Source: Chitinophaga filiformis (GTDB lineage: Bacteria > Bacteroidota > Bacteroidia > Chitinophagales > Chitinophagaceae). From it: a stretch of DNA of 64,000 nt. This document shows positions 29,058 to 36,800 of this stretch, in pieces (position 1 is the stretch's first letter; each line of letters begins with the position of its first letter). The notes beneath the pieces were generated by a model. The model ran no database searches. It was not told the DNA's origin and was given only the letters and a program-made list of their open reading frames with translations. The stretch is taken from NCBI RefSeq assembly GCF_900102545.1, contig NZ_FNBN01000002.1:1090264-1154263 (forward strand), given 5' to 3'. The position numbers and the translations under genes are program-made.

Positions 29058-29954
29058 CTAATTTTGTGACCTGTATTCGATAGGCGTCACCCCTGTGCTT
29101 TTCTTGAAAGCCCTTGTAAAATGTGCAGGATATTTAAACCCTAATTCGTAGGCTATCTCATTTATTGTCTTCTTATTATCCAATATTTTCTGTTTAGCCA
29201 ATGCGATCATTTTTAATTGAATGTATTCTAACGCCGTTTTCCCTGTTTCCTTTCTTATCAAATCACCGAAATAGTTTGTTGAAAGATGGAATTGTAATGC
29301 GCAATAATTAACAGATGGTAAACCTATTGTTTGCGGTTTGTCTGATTGATAATAGTCATTCAGCAGCTTTTCAAACTGGACTAAAATATCACTGTTTAAA
29401 TCATTACGGGTAATAAACTGCCGGTCATAGAAGCGGACACAATAATTTAGAAACAGTTCGATATTATCGACAATTAGCTTTTTGCTATGCTTGTCCACAC
29501 CATGTTCCAGTTCGTAACTGATTTTATCGAAGCAATCCAATACAATTTTCCGCTCTTTCTCGGATAAGTGCAGCGCTTCATTTGACTGATAAGAAAAGAA
29601 GGTGTAATCATCAATATGCCTGCCTAAAGATGTACCTCGTATTAGGTCAGGGTGAAACAATAAAGCATAACCCTGAGGTTTATAATCTGTGTTTATATCC
29701 ACATTAATAACTTGGCCCGCCGCAACAAATACCAATGTTCTATCCTGGTAATCATAAGTATGACGTCCATATTTCATATCTCCGCATATAACCTCCTTTA
29801 GGTATACTATATAAAAACCAAAATTCATTTTGGACGCATAGACTTCCGGTACTCTGCCATCAAAATCCATGATGCTTACCAGTGGATGTAAATTCTCCTT
29901 GTGGTAAAAGGCATCGTGTTCACTAACCGTCTCAATTCTTAGAATGTCCTTCAT
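29058..29954 (-). CDS. AraC-family transcriptional regulator
   Basis: About 298 residues. The N-terminal half is a cupin-like sensor region; the C-terminal 100 residues are an AraC double HTH (TINEIAYELGFKYPAHFTRA and KKSTGVTPIEYR at the end). The open frame begins at a TTG (29972), but a -7 element (TAAATTTG on this strand, 29975-29982) sits three bases before it, so ATG 29954 (MKDILRIET) is the likely start. It is divergent from the SDR gene at 30162 and probably regulates it, as AraC/SDR pairs commonly do. Confidence 0.88.
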   Translation of the reverse strand: MKDILRIETVSEHDAFYHKENLHPLVSIMDFDGRVPEVYASKMNFGFYIVYLKEVICGDMKYGRHTYDYQDRTLVFVAAGQVINVDINTDYKPQGYALLFHPDLIRGTSLGRHIDDYTFFSYQSNEALHLSEKERKIVLDCFDKISYELEHGVDKHSKKLIVDNIELFLNYCVRFYDRQFITRNDLNSDILVQFEKLLNDYYQSDKPQTIGLPSVNYCALQFHLSTNYFGDLIRKETGKTALEYIQLKMIALAKQKILDNKKTINEIAYELGFKYPAHFTRAFKKSTGVTPIEYRSQN

Positions 29955-29974
29955 TTTGCTGTATTTAATCAATA

Positions 29975-29982
29975 CAAATTTA
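29975..29982 (-). promoter_or_regulatory. -7 element TAAATTTG of the AraC regulator
   Basis: Exact TAnnTTTG on the minus strand, 20 bases before the ATG. The candidate -33 TTG leaves only about 14 bp, so half of the promoter is weak. Confidence 0.45.
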
Positions 29983-30161
29983 TCGAATATTTATCCCAAG
30001 CCATCCTGGCCGTTGATAATCAGTAAAAATGGTAGCACAATCCGTGGAATGTATAGAGTATATCCTTTATAAGGGCAGACATTTGTATTACAACTTTTAA
30101 ATGCTATAGATGCACAATGAATAGAGATAATATTTTAATCATTAACACTAAAAACAACATC

Positions 30162-30923
30162 ATGAGACCAATGGAAGGTAGGGTAGTCCTTATTACTGGC
30201 GCAGGACAGGGTATTGGATTTGCTGCGGCGAAGGCATTTGCAGAGGCTGGTGCATCAGTAGCATTGGCGGATTTAGGGGAAGATCTGGTAAATAAGGCAG
30301 CTGAACAGTTGAAAGTAGCGGGTTATAACACCCTGGCTATTGCTTGCGATGTTTCTGACGAGTCACAAGTGAAGGTAATGGTGGACAGAACTGTAGAAAC
30401 ATTTGGAAGGCTGGATGCAGCTTATAATAATGCTGGAATCCAGAATGTGCTTGCAGATGCAGCCGACCAGACGAGTGAAGATTTCGACAGGGTGATAAAT
30501 GTAAACCTGCGCGGGGTATGGAACTGTATGAAATACGAACTACAGCAGATGCGTAAACAAGGCAGCGGTGCTATCGTTAACTGCTCGTCCATCGGCGGCA
30601 TTTTAGGTGGTGCGCAAAGAGGAACGTACCATTCCGCCAAGCACGGTGTAATTGGACTTACGAAAAGTGCAGCATTGGAATATGCCTCAAAAGGAATACG
30701 TATTAATTCAATTTGTCCAGGCATCGTTCATACCCCAATGTTGGATGGTATGTTAAATGGAGGTCAGACAGAAGTGATTGATGCAATGTTAAAAGGAGTT
30801 CCAATAGGCCGTTTGGGACGCCCTGAAGAAATAGCCAACGCTGTACTTTGGCTTTGTAGTGATGCATCAAGTTTTGTAATCGGACACACTTTTGTTGTGG
30901 ACGGCGGTTACAGTATTCAATAG
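30162..30923 (+). CDS. Short-chain dehydrogenase/reductase (SDR)
   Basis: A classical SDR of about 253 residues. Cofactor motif TGAGQGIG, the NNAG signature (AAYNNAGI), Ser in NCSSIGG and the Y-x-x-x-K pair in YHSAKHG are all present. The end is VIGHTFVVDGGYSIQ, typical for the family. The frame opens at ATG 30117, but MRPMEGRVVLITG from 30162 fits the usual distance to the first strand. Substrate unknown. It is divergent from the AraC regulator. A Tat-signal remnant follows 60 bases downstream. Confidence 0.9.
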   Translation: MRPMEGRVVLITGAGQGIGFAAAKAFAEAGASVALADLGEDLVNKAAEQLKVAGYNTLAIACDVSDESQVKVMVDRTVETFGRLDAAYNNAGIQNVLADAADQTSEDFDRVINVNLRGVWNCMKYELQQMRKQGSGAIVNCSSIGGILGGAQRGTYHSAKHGVIGLTKSAALEYASKGIRINSICPGIVHTPMLDGMLNGGQTEVIDAMLKGVPIGRLGRPEEIANAVLWLCSDASSFVIGHTFVVDGGYSIQ

Positions 30924-30983
30924 ATATTGCTGGACCTTGGCATATAAGAAAAGGTTTTATTCGATCAGATTTAACTGGAATAT

Positions 30984-31157
30984 ATGGGAAAGAAAAGCAG
31001 GCAATCATCGAGAAGAGCATTCATAGGGCAGGCCACTTTGGCCGGAGCAAGTATAGTCCTTGCCTTGCGACTGCCAACCATGGTAACCAATTTTTGTATA
31101 GGTTTGAAAAGCCTCTTTTGCATTAAAAATGTCCAGTCAGAAAACTACCGTTGCTAA
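30984..31157 (+). pseudogene. Remnant of a Tat-exported protein (N-terminus only)
   Basis: A 57-codon frame opens with MGKKSRQSSRRAFIG and then a hydrophobic run (QATLAGASIVLALRL). This is a textbook twin-arginine signal peptide (S-R-R-x-F). The mature part is missing: after about residue 33 the frame turns into unrelated residues and stops at 31157. I read it as the 5' stub of a deleted Tat-exported protein. The rest of 30924-31265 holds nothing else I recognise. Confidence 0.6.
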
Positions 31158-31265
31158 ATCAGTCAAATATTCATCGTTTTCCTCCATGCGTTTGAGCCCT
31201 GGCATTTGTACTCCATTATGCGGAAAAATTCTATAAATGCATTATAATTACACTATAAACGAAAC

Positions 31266-32048
31266 ATGAAACAGCTATTTATCCGTACGCTATCGATGAC
31301 AGCTATCCTGTTATTATTGAATAAATCCACTTTGTTGGCACAAATAATACAACAGTTGCCTGGAAAATGGTATACAAACAGTATTATCCGCGAGGAGGGA
31401 TCAGACACCCTGAGTAAACAACTTATGGAATTTATCGTTGGCAAGAACAGTTTCAAACAGCTTTCCGCTAACCACCGGTTTGTTACGTTTGATAACAATG
31501 CTTATAGCTATGGCACCTGGGAATTGAAGGAAAATACCTTGCGACTGATTACCGACCGATCGGGCGGTGTTTTTACCTACAAAGTACAAAAGATTGCGGG
31601 GGATGAATTGTTGTTATTAATAGATCATAAATATATTCATTTCGTAAAAGCGAAAGATTCACTGGCAGCTGACCAAAAGCCAATTCCCAATAATACCACG
31701 CGGTTCACCGCCTCAAAAAGCCAGCTTGCGAAAAAATGGTATTATTCAAAGACCATAGAGCCCGCTGAAAAACCAGCACCCCCTTCGTTATTGGGGGATC
31801 CATTAAAAAACAGTTGGTATGAACTAAGGGAAGATGGCACCTGTACCCGAAAATTTACAAAAGCGGTAGAAGGCAACTGGGAACTAACCGATGGCGGGAA
31901 GCGGCTGTTAATAATAGACAGCAACGGTGTTGGACAAGCATGGGACATTGTAAAAGTTTCAGACAGGCAATGCATACTTCAAATGCCCAATAGTAAATCG
32001 CAACGCGTTTATAGCACCCTACAAATTAGCCAGGGAAAAAATCAATAG
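31266..32048 (+). CDS. Secreted protein with two lipocalin-like repeats
   Basis: A 260-residue protein with a signal peptide (about 1-25, LLAQ). The mature part is two similar beta-rich units. The first (about 31-127) opens LPGKWYTNSI and contains YSYGTWELKENTLRLI. The second (about 154-252) opens LAKKWYYSKTI and contains EGNWELTDGGKRLLI. The Trp in the first strand and the mid-unit GxWELxxxxLxLI motif resemble lipocalin-like domains found in Bacteroidota secreted proteins. Function and ligand are unknown. No operon partner. Confidence 0.7.
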   Translation: MKQLFIRTLSMTAILLLLNKSTLLAQIIQQLPGKWYTNSIIREEGSDTLSKQLMEFIVGKNSFKQLSANHRFVTFDNNAYSYGTWELKENTLRLITDRSGGVFTYKVQKIAGDELLLLIDHKYIHFVKAKDSLAADQKPIPNNTTRFTASKSQLAKKWYYSKTIEPAEKPAPPSLLGDPLKNSWYELREDGTCTRKFTKAVEGNWELTDGGKRLLIIDSNGVGQAWDIVKVSDRQCILQMPNSKSQRVYSTLQISQGKNQ

Positions 32049-32237
32049 GCAATTGGTAGAGGTCTTTAGCCCTTTTATCTGTTCCTTTTTACCATCAATA
32101 ACCTCTGATCTTCGGCGTTGAACATAATCATAAGTCAGATAGTTGACTAGGCTTTCGTAGAGATTGAAATCGAAGGAATCAAAGTGCCCCGTTATTTCTG
32201 CGACGAGTGAGAATAATGAATTAAGTTTTGTGATTGG
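32019..32237 (-). other. Unidentified open reverse frame, possible gene remnant
   Basis: A 72-codon open frame on the minus strand, without an ATG, reads as a plausible soluble protein: LVAEITGHFDSFDFNLYESL, then VNYLTYDYVQRRRSEVIDGK. It overlaps the last 30 bases of the lipocalin-like gene. I cannot assign a family. The lack of a start codon and the decayed surroundings suggest the interior of a broken gene, but chance is not excluded. Confidence 0.3.
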
Positions 32238-32328
32238 TCATTTTCCTTGCTGGTTGGCAAACAAGATCGCATTTTAATGCTAACCAGCAATGAGCAGAGT
32301 ATTACATTTGTCTAAATTTTCAGAAAGA

Positions 32329-32496
32329 CTACTTTCTGTTATTTTTCTTCGCCGATCGGTCTAAAAGCTTCGAAATGATCAAAAACAATGCTATCGCTGC
32401 ACCAAAAACAGCACCAGATTTCTCATCAAATTTTACACTCTTATGCGCATATGCTATAACCCCTGAACTTCTTATGAATAAAATAAATGCTAACAT
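32329..32496 (-). CDS. Small putative membrane protein, 55 residues
   Basis: ATG 32496 opens MLAFILFIRSSGVIAYAHKS, followed by a second hydrophobic run (AVFGAAIALFLIISKLL) and a basic tail (DRSAKKNNRK). Two membrane helices joined by a short charged loop look genuine, but the family is not recognised and no promoter or partner is seen. It may instead be a fragment of a longer membrane protein. Confidence 0.35.
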   Translation of the reverse strand: MLAFILFIRSSGVIAYAHKSVKFDEKSGAVFGAAIALFLIISKLLDRSAKKNNRK

Positions 32497-32576
32497 TGTT
32501 ACAATATAGTAATTTTTATCACTATATCATGTCTGGGTAAAAGCCTGCCTCGATTTGTACAGAAAGCGCGATGTCA

Positions 32577-32717
32577 ATGAGAATATTTTCCATACATCAG
32601 AGAACGCTTGTTTTCCCCCTTTATCCTGGTCTTGAACAAAGAATTGCGCAAAAGCATATTGCTGCTTATTTAGGTATTACGCCTGTATTTTTAAGCATGC
32701 TGCGCAAACGTCTCTGA
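32577..32717 (+). pseudogene. Crp/Fnr-family regulator remnant (C-terminal HTH)
   Basis: A 46-codon frame whose last 30 residues are YPGLEQRIAQKHIAAYLGIT and then PVFLSMLRKRL. This is the end of a Bacteroidota Crp/Fnr regulator, equivalent to FPQYVIASYLGMTTQFLSRI in the intact gene at 35087. The cNMP-binding domain is missing. With the two entries above, this covers the 784-base stretch 32049-32832; I see nothing more there. Confidence 0.7.
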
Positions 32718-32756
32718 TAAATTAAGTACATCACTATCTGACGCCATCAGGTACCC

Positions 32757-32797
32757 AAATAAAAAAGTGGGTGTATCGTACTTCTGACACACCCACT
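32757..32797 (-). terminator. Terminator of the 578-residue lipoprotein gene
   Basis: AGTGGGTGT (32766-32774) pairs with ACACCCACT (32788-32797 region). The A-run 32757-32766 becomes a T-run on the minus strand, 36 bases after the stop. Confidence 0.8.
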
Positions 32798-32832
32798 CCC
32801 GCATTACTGTAAATACTTGCATGTACGTAGGA

Positions 32833-34569
32833 TCAGACTACCTGTTTCAGCCGGAAGCTGGCAACCAGGTGGTGCACTACGTTCGTCTTATCTTTATAGT
32901 ATGCCTCCAGAGAACCTTCAACATACCCACCTATCATCATATCATATCTTGTGAAGGTGACTTTAAACGTTCTATTATAATCTACCTCATAAAGGACATT
33001 ATTCACACTGAGTTCGGTAAGGTTCAGGAAGGTACCTGTGCCGCTGCCACTGGTGGAGAAGTCCAGGCCCATTGTTGGATGCGTTTGATCGTCCTGGCAG
33101 GAGACATCCGTGGTCCCTTTCCAGTAGTAAGACGCTAAAAAGGAATTACCTGGAGTCGCCGCATCTCCTGTGATATTGTATTCAACATCATCAATGGAGT
33201 ACTTCAGAAAGAGATTAGTGGCAGACTTACAGGTTGTAAGATGCACAATATTCTCTTCATTGGTGATCAACAGTGCTGCGGTGTCAGGACCAGGCACCGC
33301 ATCGTTGCTGGCGTTCATCAAAAAAATCGCCCTGACGTCACCTGTTACGTAGGCGCCACCATATTGCCCATTGGTAACAGGCAAATACCAACGGCTGTTG
33401 AGGGGCTGGCAAATAGCCGTTACCGTTCCACTTTGTATAGGCCCACCACCGCAGTTGATTGCCGTTCCCTTTACAGACGTAATGTAAGGGGATGACGCAG
33501 GCAGGATGATTTCCTCATCCATGCTGGAGTTGAACGGCCCCCGCAGCACAAAAGGAGGAGGTCCGTCACTGAGACTGCGCCAGCCAAGGAGAATATCTGC
33601 TGTCAGGTTTTCATGGGCCGGTAAAAAACAGATTGCATTGCCTTCTGCATCTGTACGGGCAGATGCTACTTCGTTATCCCCGCTTTTTACCCGCAGAATG
33701 GCATTAACCACCGGAAGACCATTTGAGGTACGTACTTTAAACGTCTTATACATACCGTCCACAAGTTCGCCAAAGCTCCAGATACCTCCCTGATGAATTT
33801 CCTTTGTATAGAAATTCCCCGTCTTTTTAGCATACCCTTGCTGCACCCACTGGTTATTTAAATAGAGCCAGGTGGCTATGCTGTCAGGCGCCGTAGAGCG
33901 CAGGCCGGCCGCGATCGGATATTGCAATGTGAGCTTCGCCAGGATTTTATAGGGAATATCAAGCAGAAACACACCAAATGACCGGAGGTACCATCTATGC
34001 CCATCCACGTCTGCCTTAAAAGACGGATTGGTGATGGAAAAAGCGGTGGCCGTTGGGTCCAGCATTGCATACGCCGGACTTGATGCAACAATTCCGGGCT
34101 CTTCAAATGTATTGGCGCCAAAAGTTAACTTCCCGTCTCCTGCCAGTGCCCATTCCCCCGCGTCGGTGGTAAACACCCGGTCAAGGTATGTGCCGCGAAC
34201 ATTGTTTACATCCACGTTGTTCCGGGAAGAGCCAGTGAGAGGAACATTGCGCGCAGTAGCGAGAAGGCCCAGATAAGGATCTGGTGTTAAGTCAATATTG
34301 CAATCATATTTTTCAACCGATAGTGCCGTGTTCGTTGAGTAACCGCTAAACGCATAATCAGTAACAGCACCATTTATTTTAACGGACATTGGATCCCCAT
34401 ACTGGCCATTCATTTCCGCATATACCGTAACAATAGCGCTGACAGGAGTCGCAGGAGGTATTGGGTTATGATCAACAGGCGGCTCATCGGGGATATCGTT
34501 ATTGGGCTTGGGTTTACTACAGGCCATTATTAATAATGAAATAATCGCCAGGGGATAAAGCAATTTCAT
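32833..34569 (-). CDS. Large lipoprotein of unknown function
   Basis: A 578-residue lipoprotein: lipobox LIMAC with C17, followed by an acidic/proline spacer (DIPDEPPVDHNPIPPATP). The body is beta-rich. A carboxypeptidase-regulatory-like stretch lies about 272-325 (SNGLPVVNAILRVKSGDN, then RTDAEGNAICFLP). The C-terminal half has segments such as GTAINCGGGPIQSGTVTA. No catalytic motif is visible. Probably surface-exposed or periplasmic. Monocistronic, with its own terminator. Confidence 0.75.
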   Translation of the reverse strand: MKLLYPLAIISLLIMACSKPKPNNDIPDEPPVDHNPIPPATPVSAIVTVYAEMNGQYGDPMSVKINGAVTDYAFSGYSTNTALSVEKYDCNIDLTPDPYLGLLATARNVPLTGSSRNNVDVNNVRGTYLDRVFTTDAGEWALAGDGKLTFGANTFEEPGIVASSPAYAMLDPTATAFSITNPSFKADVDGHRWYLRSFGVFLLDIPYKILAKLTLQYPIAAGLRSTAPDSIATWLYLNNQWVQQGYAKKTGNFYTKEIHQGGIWSFGELVDGMYKTFKVRTSNGLPVVNAILRVKSGDNEVASARTDAEGNAICFLPAHENLTADILLGWRSLSDGPPPFVLRGPFNSSMDEEIILPASSPYITSVKGTAINCGGGPIQSGTVTAICQPLNSRWYLPVTNGQYGGAYVTGDVRAIFLMNASNDAVPGPDTAALLITNEENIVHLTTCKSATNLFLKYSIDDVEYNITGDAATPGNSFLASYYWKGTTDVSCQDDQTHPTMGLDFSTSGSGTGTFLNLTELSVNNVLYEVDYNRTFKVTFTRYDMMIGGYVEGSLEAYYKDKTNVVHHLVASFRLKQVV

Positions 34570-34978
34570 AGATGGGCTTATTTTACCTTTTAGAGGTAAA
34601 TATAGTTCTAAATATGTAGAAAACTACTGCTATCGGGGAGGATAAACACAGGGACAAACTACAAACTGGCCTTTATTTCATCCAGCGGCAAAGGCAATAC
34701 TCAACTTTTATAACGTTTCCATAAAGCATAACGTTGATTGCAAGTTCAACTATGGCCAAATTATTGTGACTTTGACGAAGGTGTTTTAGGCATTTATGAA
34801 CCTGGGCTGCTTCTAAAAGAAGCTGCTCGGACAATTACTACTGATACCATTACTTCTGTTGATATTCTGTTGACGGTTAGAAGACAACCATGGGATCGAT
34901 TTTAAAGTTCGTTATTTGCTAATACTAGTTTTTTCGGCTGGTTCAATTTTCGCTAACATTTTTTTATGTTTCTTTCCC

Positions 34979-35041
34979 CAGTCAGGTGGAACACGCGGAA
35001 TGAGCCGGGCTATTGTAGAGCGCCTGGCAAAAGTCTTTTAA
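34979..35041 (+). pseudogene. SDR N-terminal remnant
   Basis: The frame reads SGGTRGMSRAIVERLAKVF then stop. It matches the SDR cofactor motif and following helix (TGGTRGIGRAIVERLA in intact genes), with the last Gly pair altered to M-S. Only about 20 residues survive. It lies in a 517-base gap (34570-35086) whose remainder shows no gene I can support. Confidence 0.6.
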
Positions 35042-35086
35042 AATGGATGAGAGAAGGGCTTTTGTTAAAATTGCTACCTTTACAAA

Positions 35087-35671
35087 ATGACTGAATTCAG
35101 CTCTATTATACAGAATGTCTCTCGATTCATCACCTTGACAAAAGAGGAAGAGCAGCTTTTTACCTCTTTGTTACGTATTCAAAAAGTCAGGAAAAAACAG
35201 TTCATTGTTCAACCTGAGTATGTTTGCCAGTACAGAACCTATATCACCACAGGTGCATTGCGAAGTTATTTTGTTGGTAATGATGGACAGGAATATACCA
35301 TTGCACTGGCTATAGACGATTGGTGGATTTCGGATTTCACCAGTTATATTAACCAGGAACCTGCCACACTTTTCGTAGAAGCGGTGGAAAACTCAACGCT
35401 TATTCAGATCAGTTACCAGAACGAGCAAATGCTTTATGAGAAGGTGCCAAAATTTGAACGATTCTTCCGCATACATTCACAACGAGGTGCGGCCGCTATT
35501 CAAAAAAGGATGCTATGGAGCATCAGCAAGACAGCTGAAGAACGGTATGAAGAAATGCAAAAGACATACCCGCAGTTTTTACAGCGTTTCCCTCAGTATG
35601 TGATCGCCTCTTACCTGGGAATGACAACTCAGTTCCTCTCCCGGATAAGAAATCAGAAATTAAAAGGATAG
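35087..35671 (+). CDS. Crp/Fnr-family transcriptional regulator
   Basis: 194 residues. A cyclic-nucleotide-binding-type beta roll (about 15-115; KKQFIVQPEYVCQYRTYIT, then DGQEYTIALAIDDWW) is followed by a helix and a C-terminal HTH (about 145-190; QRFPQYVIASYLGMTTQFLS). Bacteroidota members of this type are common local regulators of SDR or efflux genes. It precedes two SDR genes on the same strand, and two candidate operators (35707 and 35904) lie between. Self-regulation and SDR control are inferred. Confidence 0.9.
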   Translation: MTEFSSIIQNVSRFITLTKEEEQLFTSLLRIQKVRKKQFIVQPEYVCQYRTYITTGALRSYFVGNDGQEYTIALAIDDWWISDFTSYINQEPATLFVEAVENSTLIQISYQNEQMLYEKVPKFERFFRIHSQRGAAAIQKRMLWSISKTAEERYEEMQKTYPQFLQRFPQYVIASYLGMTTQFLSRIRNQKLKG

Positions 35672-35706
35672 GTTTTATTATTCTTTTATTGGCTGTAACC
35701 CGCTTC

Positions 35707-35731
35707 AAAAAAGTTAATCCGGTTTAACCGC
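35707..35731 (+). promoter_or_regulatory. Candidate operator, copy 1
   Basis: AAAAAAGTTAATCCGGTTTAACCGC: an interrupted dyad (GTTAA / TTTAAC) after an A-tract. A near-copy lies at 35904. Confidence 0.45.
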
Positions 35732-35903
35732 TTTTTGTAACCTGCCAGATATTTTAGTATGGAATATTGCCAGAATGTTGTGATTCCAGGTAACTCCTAT
35801 CATGTATGACGAAACTTTAATACCATTACTTCTTTTTTTTGTCTGTTTACATATTGACAATAAAGCCGGGAGAAATCGGGCGTCGCTATTTACAGCCCCA
35901 TGC

Positions 35904-35924
35904 AAAAAAGTTAAACTAGTTTAC
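35904..35924 (+). promoter_or_regulatory. Candidate operator, copy 2
   Basis: AAAAAAGTTAAACTAGTTTA followed by CGC, with the exact 12-bp palindrome TAAACTAGTTTA. It shares the A-tract, GTTAA and GTTTA elements with copy 1 and lies 84 bases before the SDR start. The gap 35672-36007 shows nothing else. Confidence 0.5.
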
Positions 35925-36007
35925 GCTTATTTCTTCCGATAGTTGATTTTTAAAGGCTCCCGTTTGGAAGAGTTTTGTGTTATCAACTAATCAAAAAGAA
36001 AATTAAG

Positions 36008-36742
36008 ATGAAGAAGTTAGAGAACAAAGTAGCAGTGATAACCGGAGCTACCAGCGGATTGGCACTTGCAACAGCACAATTATTTGTTGCTGAAGGCGCA
36101 TATGTTTTTATCACAGGCCGTAGGAAAAAAGAACTGGACGAAGCCGTTAAAACAATCGGACACAATGTTACCGGTGTTCAGGCCGATTCCGGAAAACTGG
36201 AAGACCTCGACAGATTGATTGACACAGTTGAGAAAGAGAAAGGAAGGATCGACGTATTGTATGTTAGTGCAGGGATAGGTGATTTTGGCGTTCCTATTGG
36301 TACTGTTACAGAAGAAATATACCAAAAAACTTTCGACGTAAACGTTAAGGGAACCATATTCACGGTTCAAAAAGCGCTTCCCTTGCTGACAGATGGCGGT
36401 TCGATCATTATGACGGGTTCGATAGCAGGCATAAAAGCCTTTCCGGGAATGGGCGTTTATAGTGCCAGTAAAGCTGCCATCCGATCGCTGGCAAGAACAT
36501 GGACTGTAGACCTGCAAGCTCGTAAGATCAGGGTAAATGTCATCGCACCTGGACACACAGACACCAATGTATTCGCCGGTTTTTCCCAGGAAGTATTGGA
36601 CGGACTTGCGAAATCAGTTCCACTGGAAAGAATGGGTAAGCCCGAAGAAATTGCCAAAGCAGCCTTATTCCTGGCGTCAGACGATTCCAGCTATATCGCC
36701 GGTACAGAGCTGTATGTTGACGGCGGTGCAGCGCAGATATAA
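36008..36742 (+). CDS. SDR with altered glycine motif
   Basis: 244 residues from ATG 36008 (the frame extends to a TTG at 35975). Classical SDR features: NAD(P) motif TGATSGLA, SxxxG region MTGSIAGI, active-site Y-S-A-S-K in GVYSASKAA, and the C-terminal IAGTELYVDGG. The cofactor motif TGxxxGxG is broken at the third glycine (Ala), unlike the neighbour (TGGSSGIG). The substrate is unknown. The next gene is a close paralogue 58 bases downstream, so a tandem duplication is likely. Confidence 0.88.
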   Translation: MKKLENKVAVITGATSGLALATAQLFVAEGAYVFITGRRKKELDEAVKTIGHNVTGVQADSGKLEDLDRLIDTVEKEKGRIDVLYVSAGIGDFGVPIGTVTEEIYQKTFDVNVKGTIFTVQKALPLLTDGGSIIMTGSIAGIKAFPGMGVYSASKAAIRSLARTWTVDLQARKIRVNVIAPGHTDTNVFAGFSQEVLDGLAKSVPLERMGKPEEIAKAALFLASDDSSYIAGTELYVDGGAAQI

Positions 36743-36800
36743 CGTACACCACGGAACAGTTCATAGTATTTCCATTGACAAATTATTCAAACAAAAGACA

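Noticed and set aside
34740-34905. Open plus-strand frame (GIYEPGLLLKEAARTI)
   Set aside because: About 54 codons with no start codon and no recognised family; weaker than the neighbouring SDR stub and possibly chance.
36537-36800. Longer N-terminus for the second SDR
   Set aside because: It runs through the coding sequence of the upstream SDR in another frame, and the family starts at ATG 36801.
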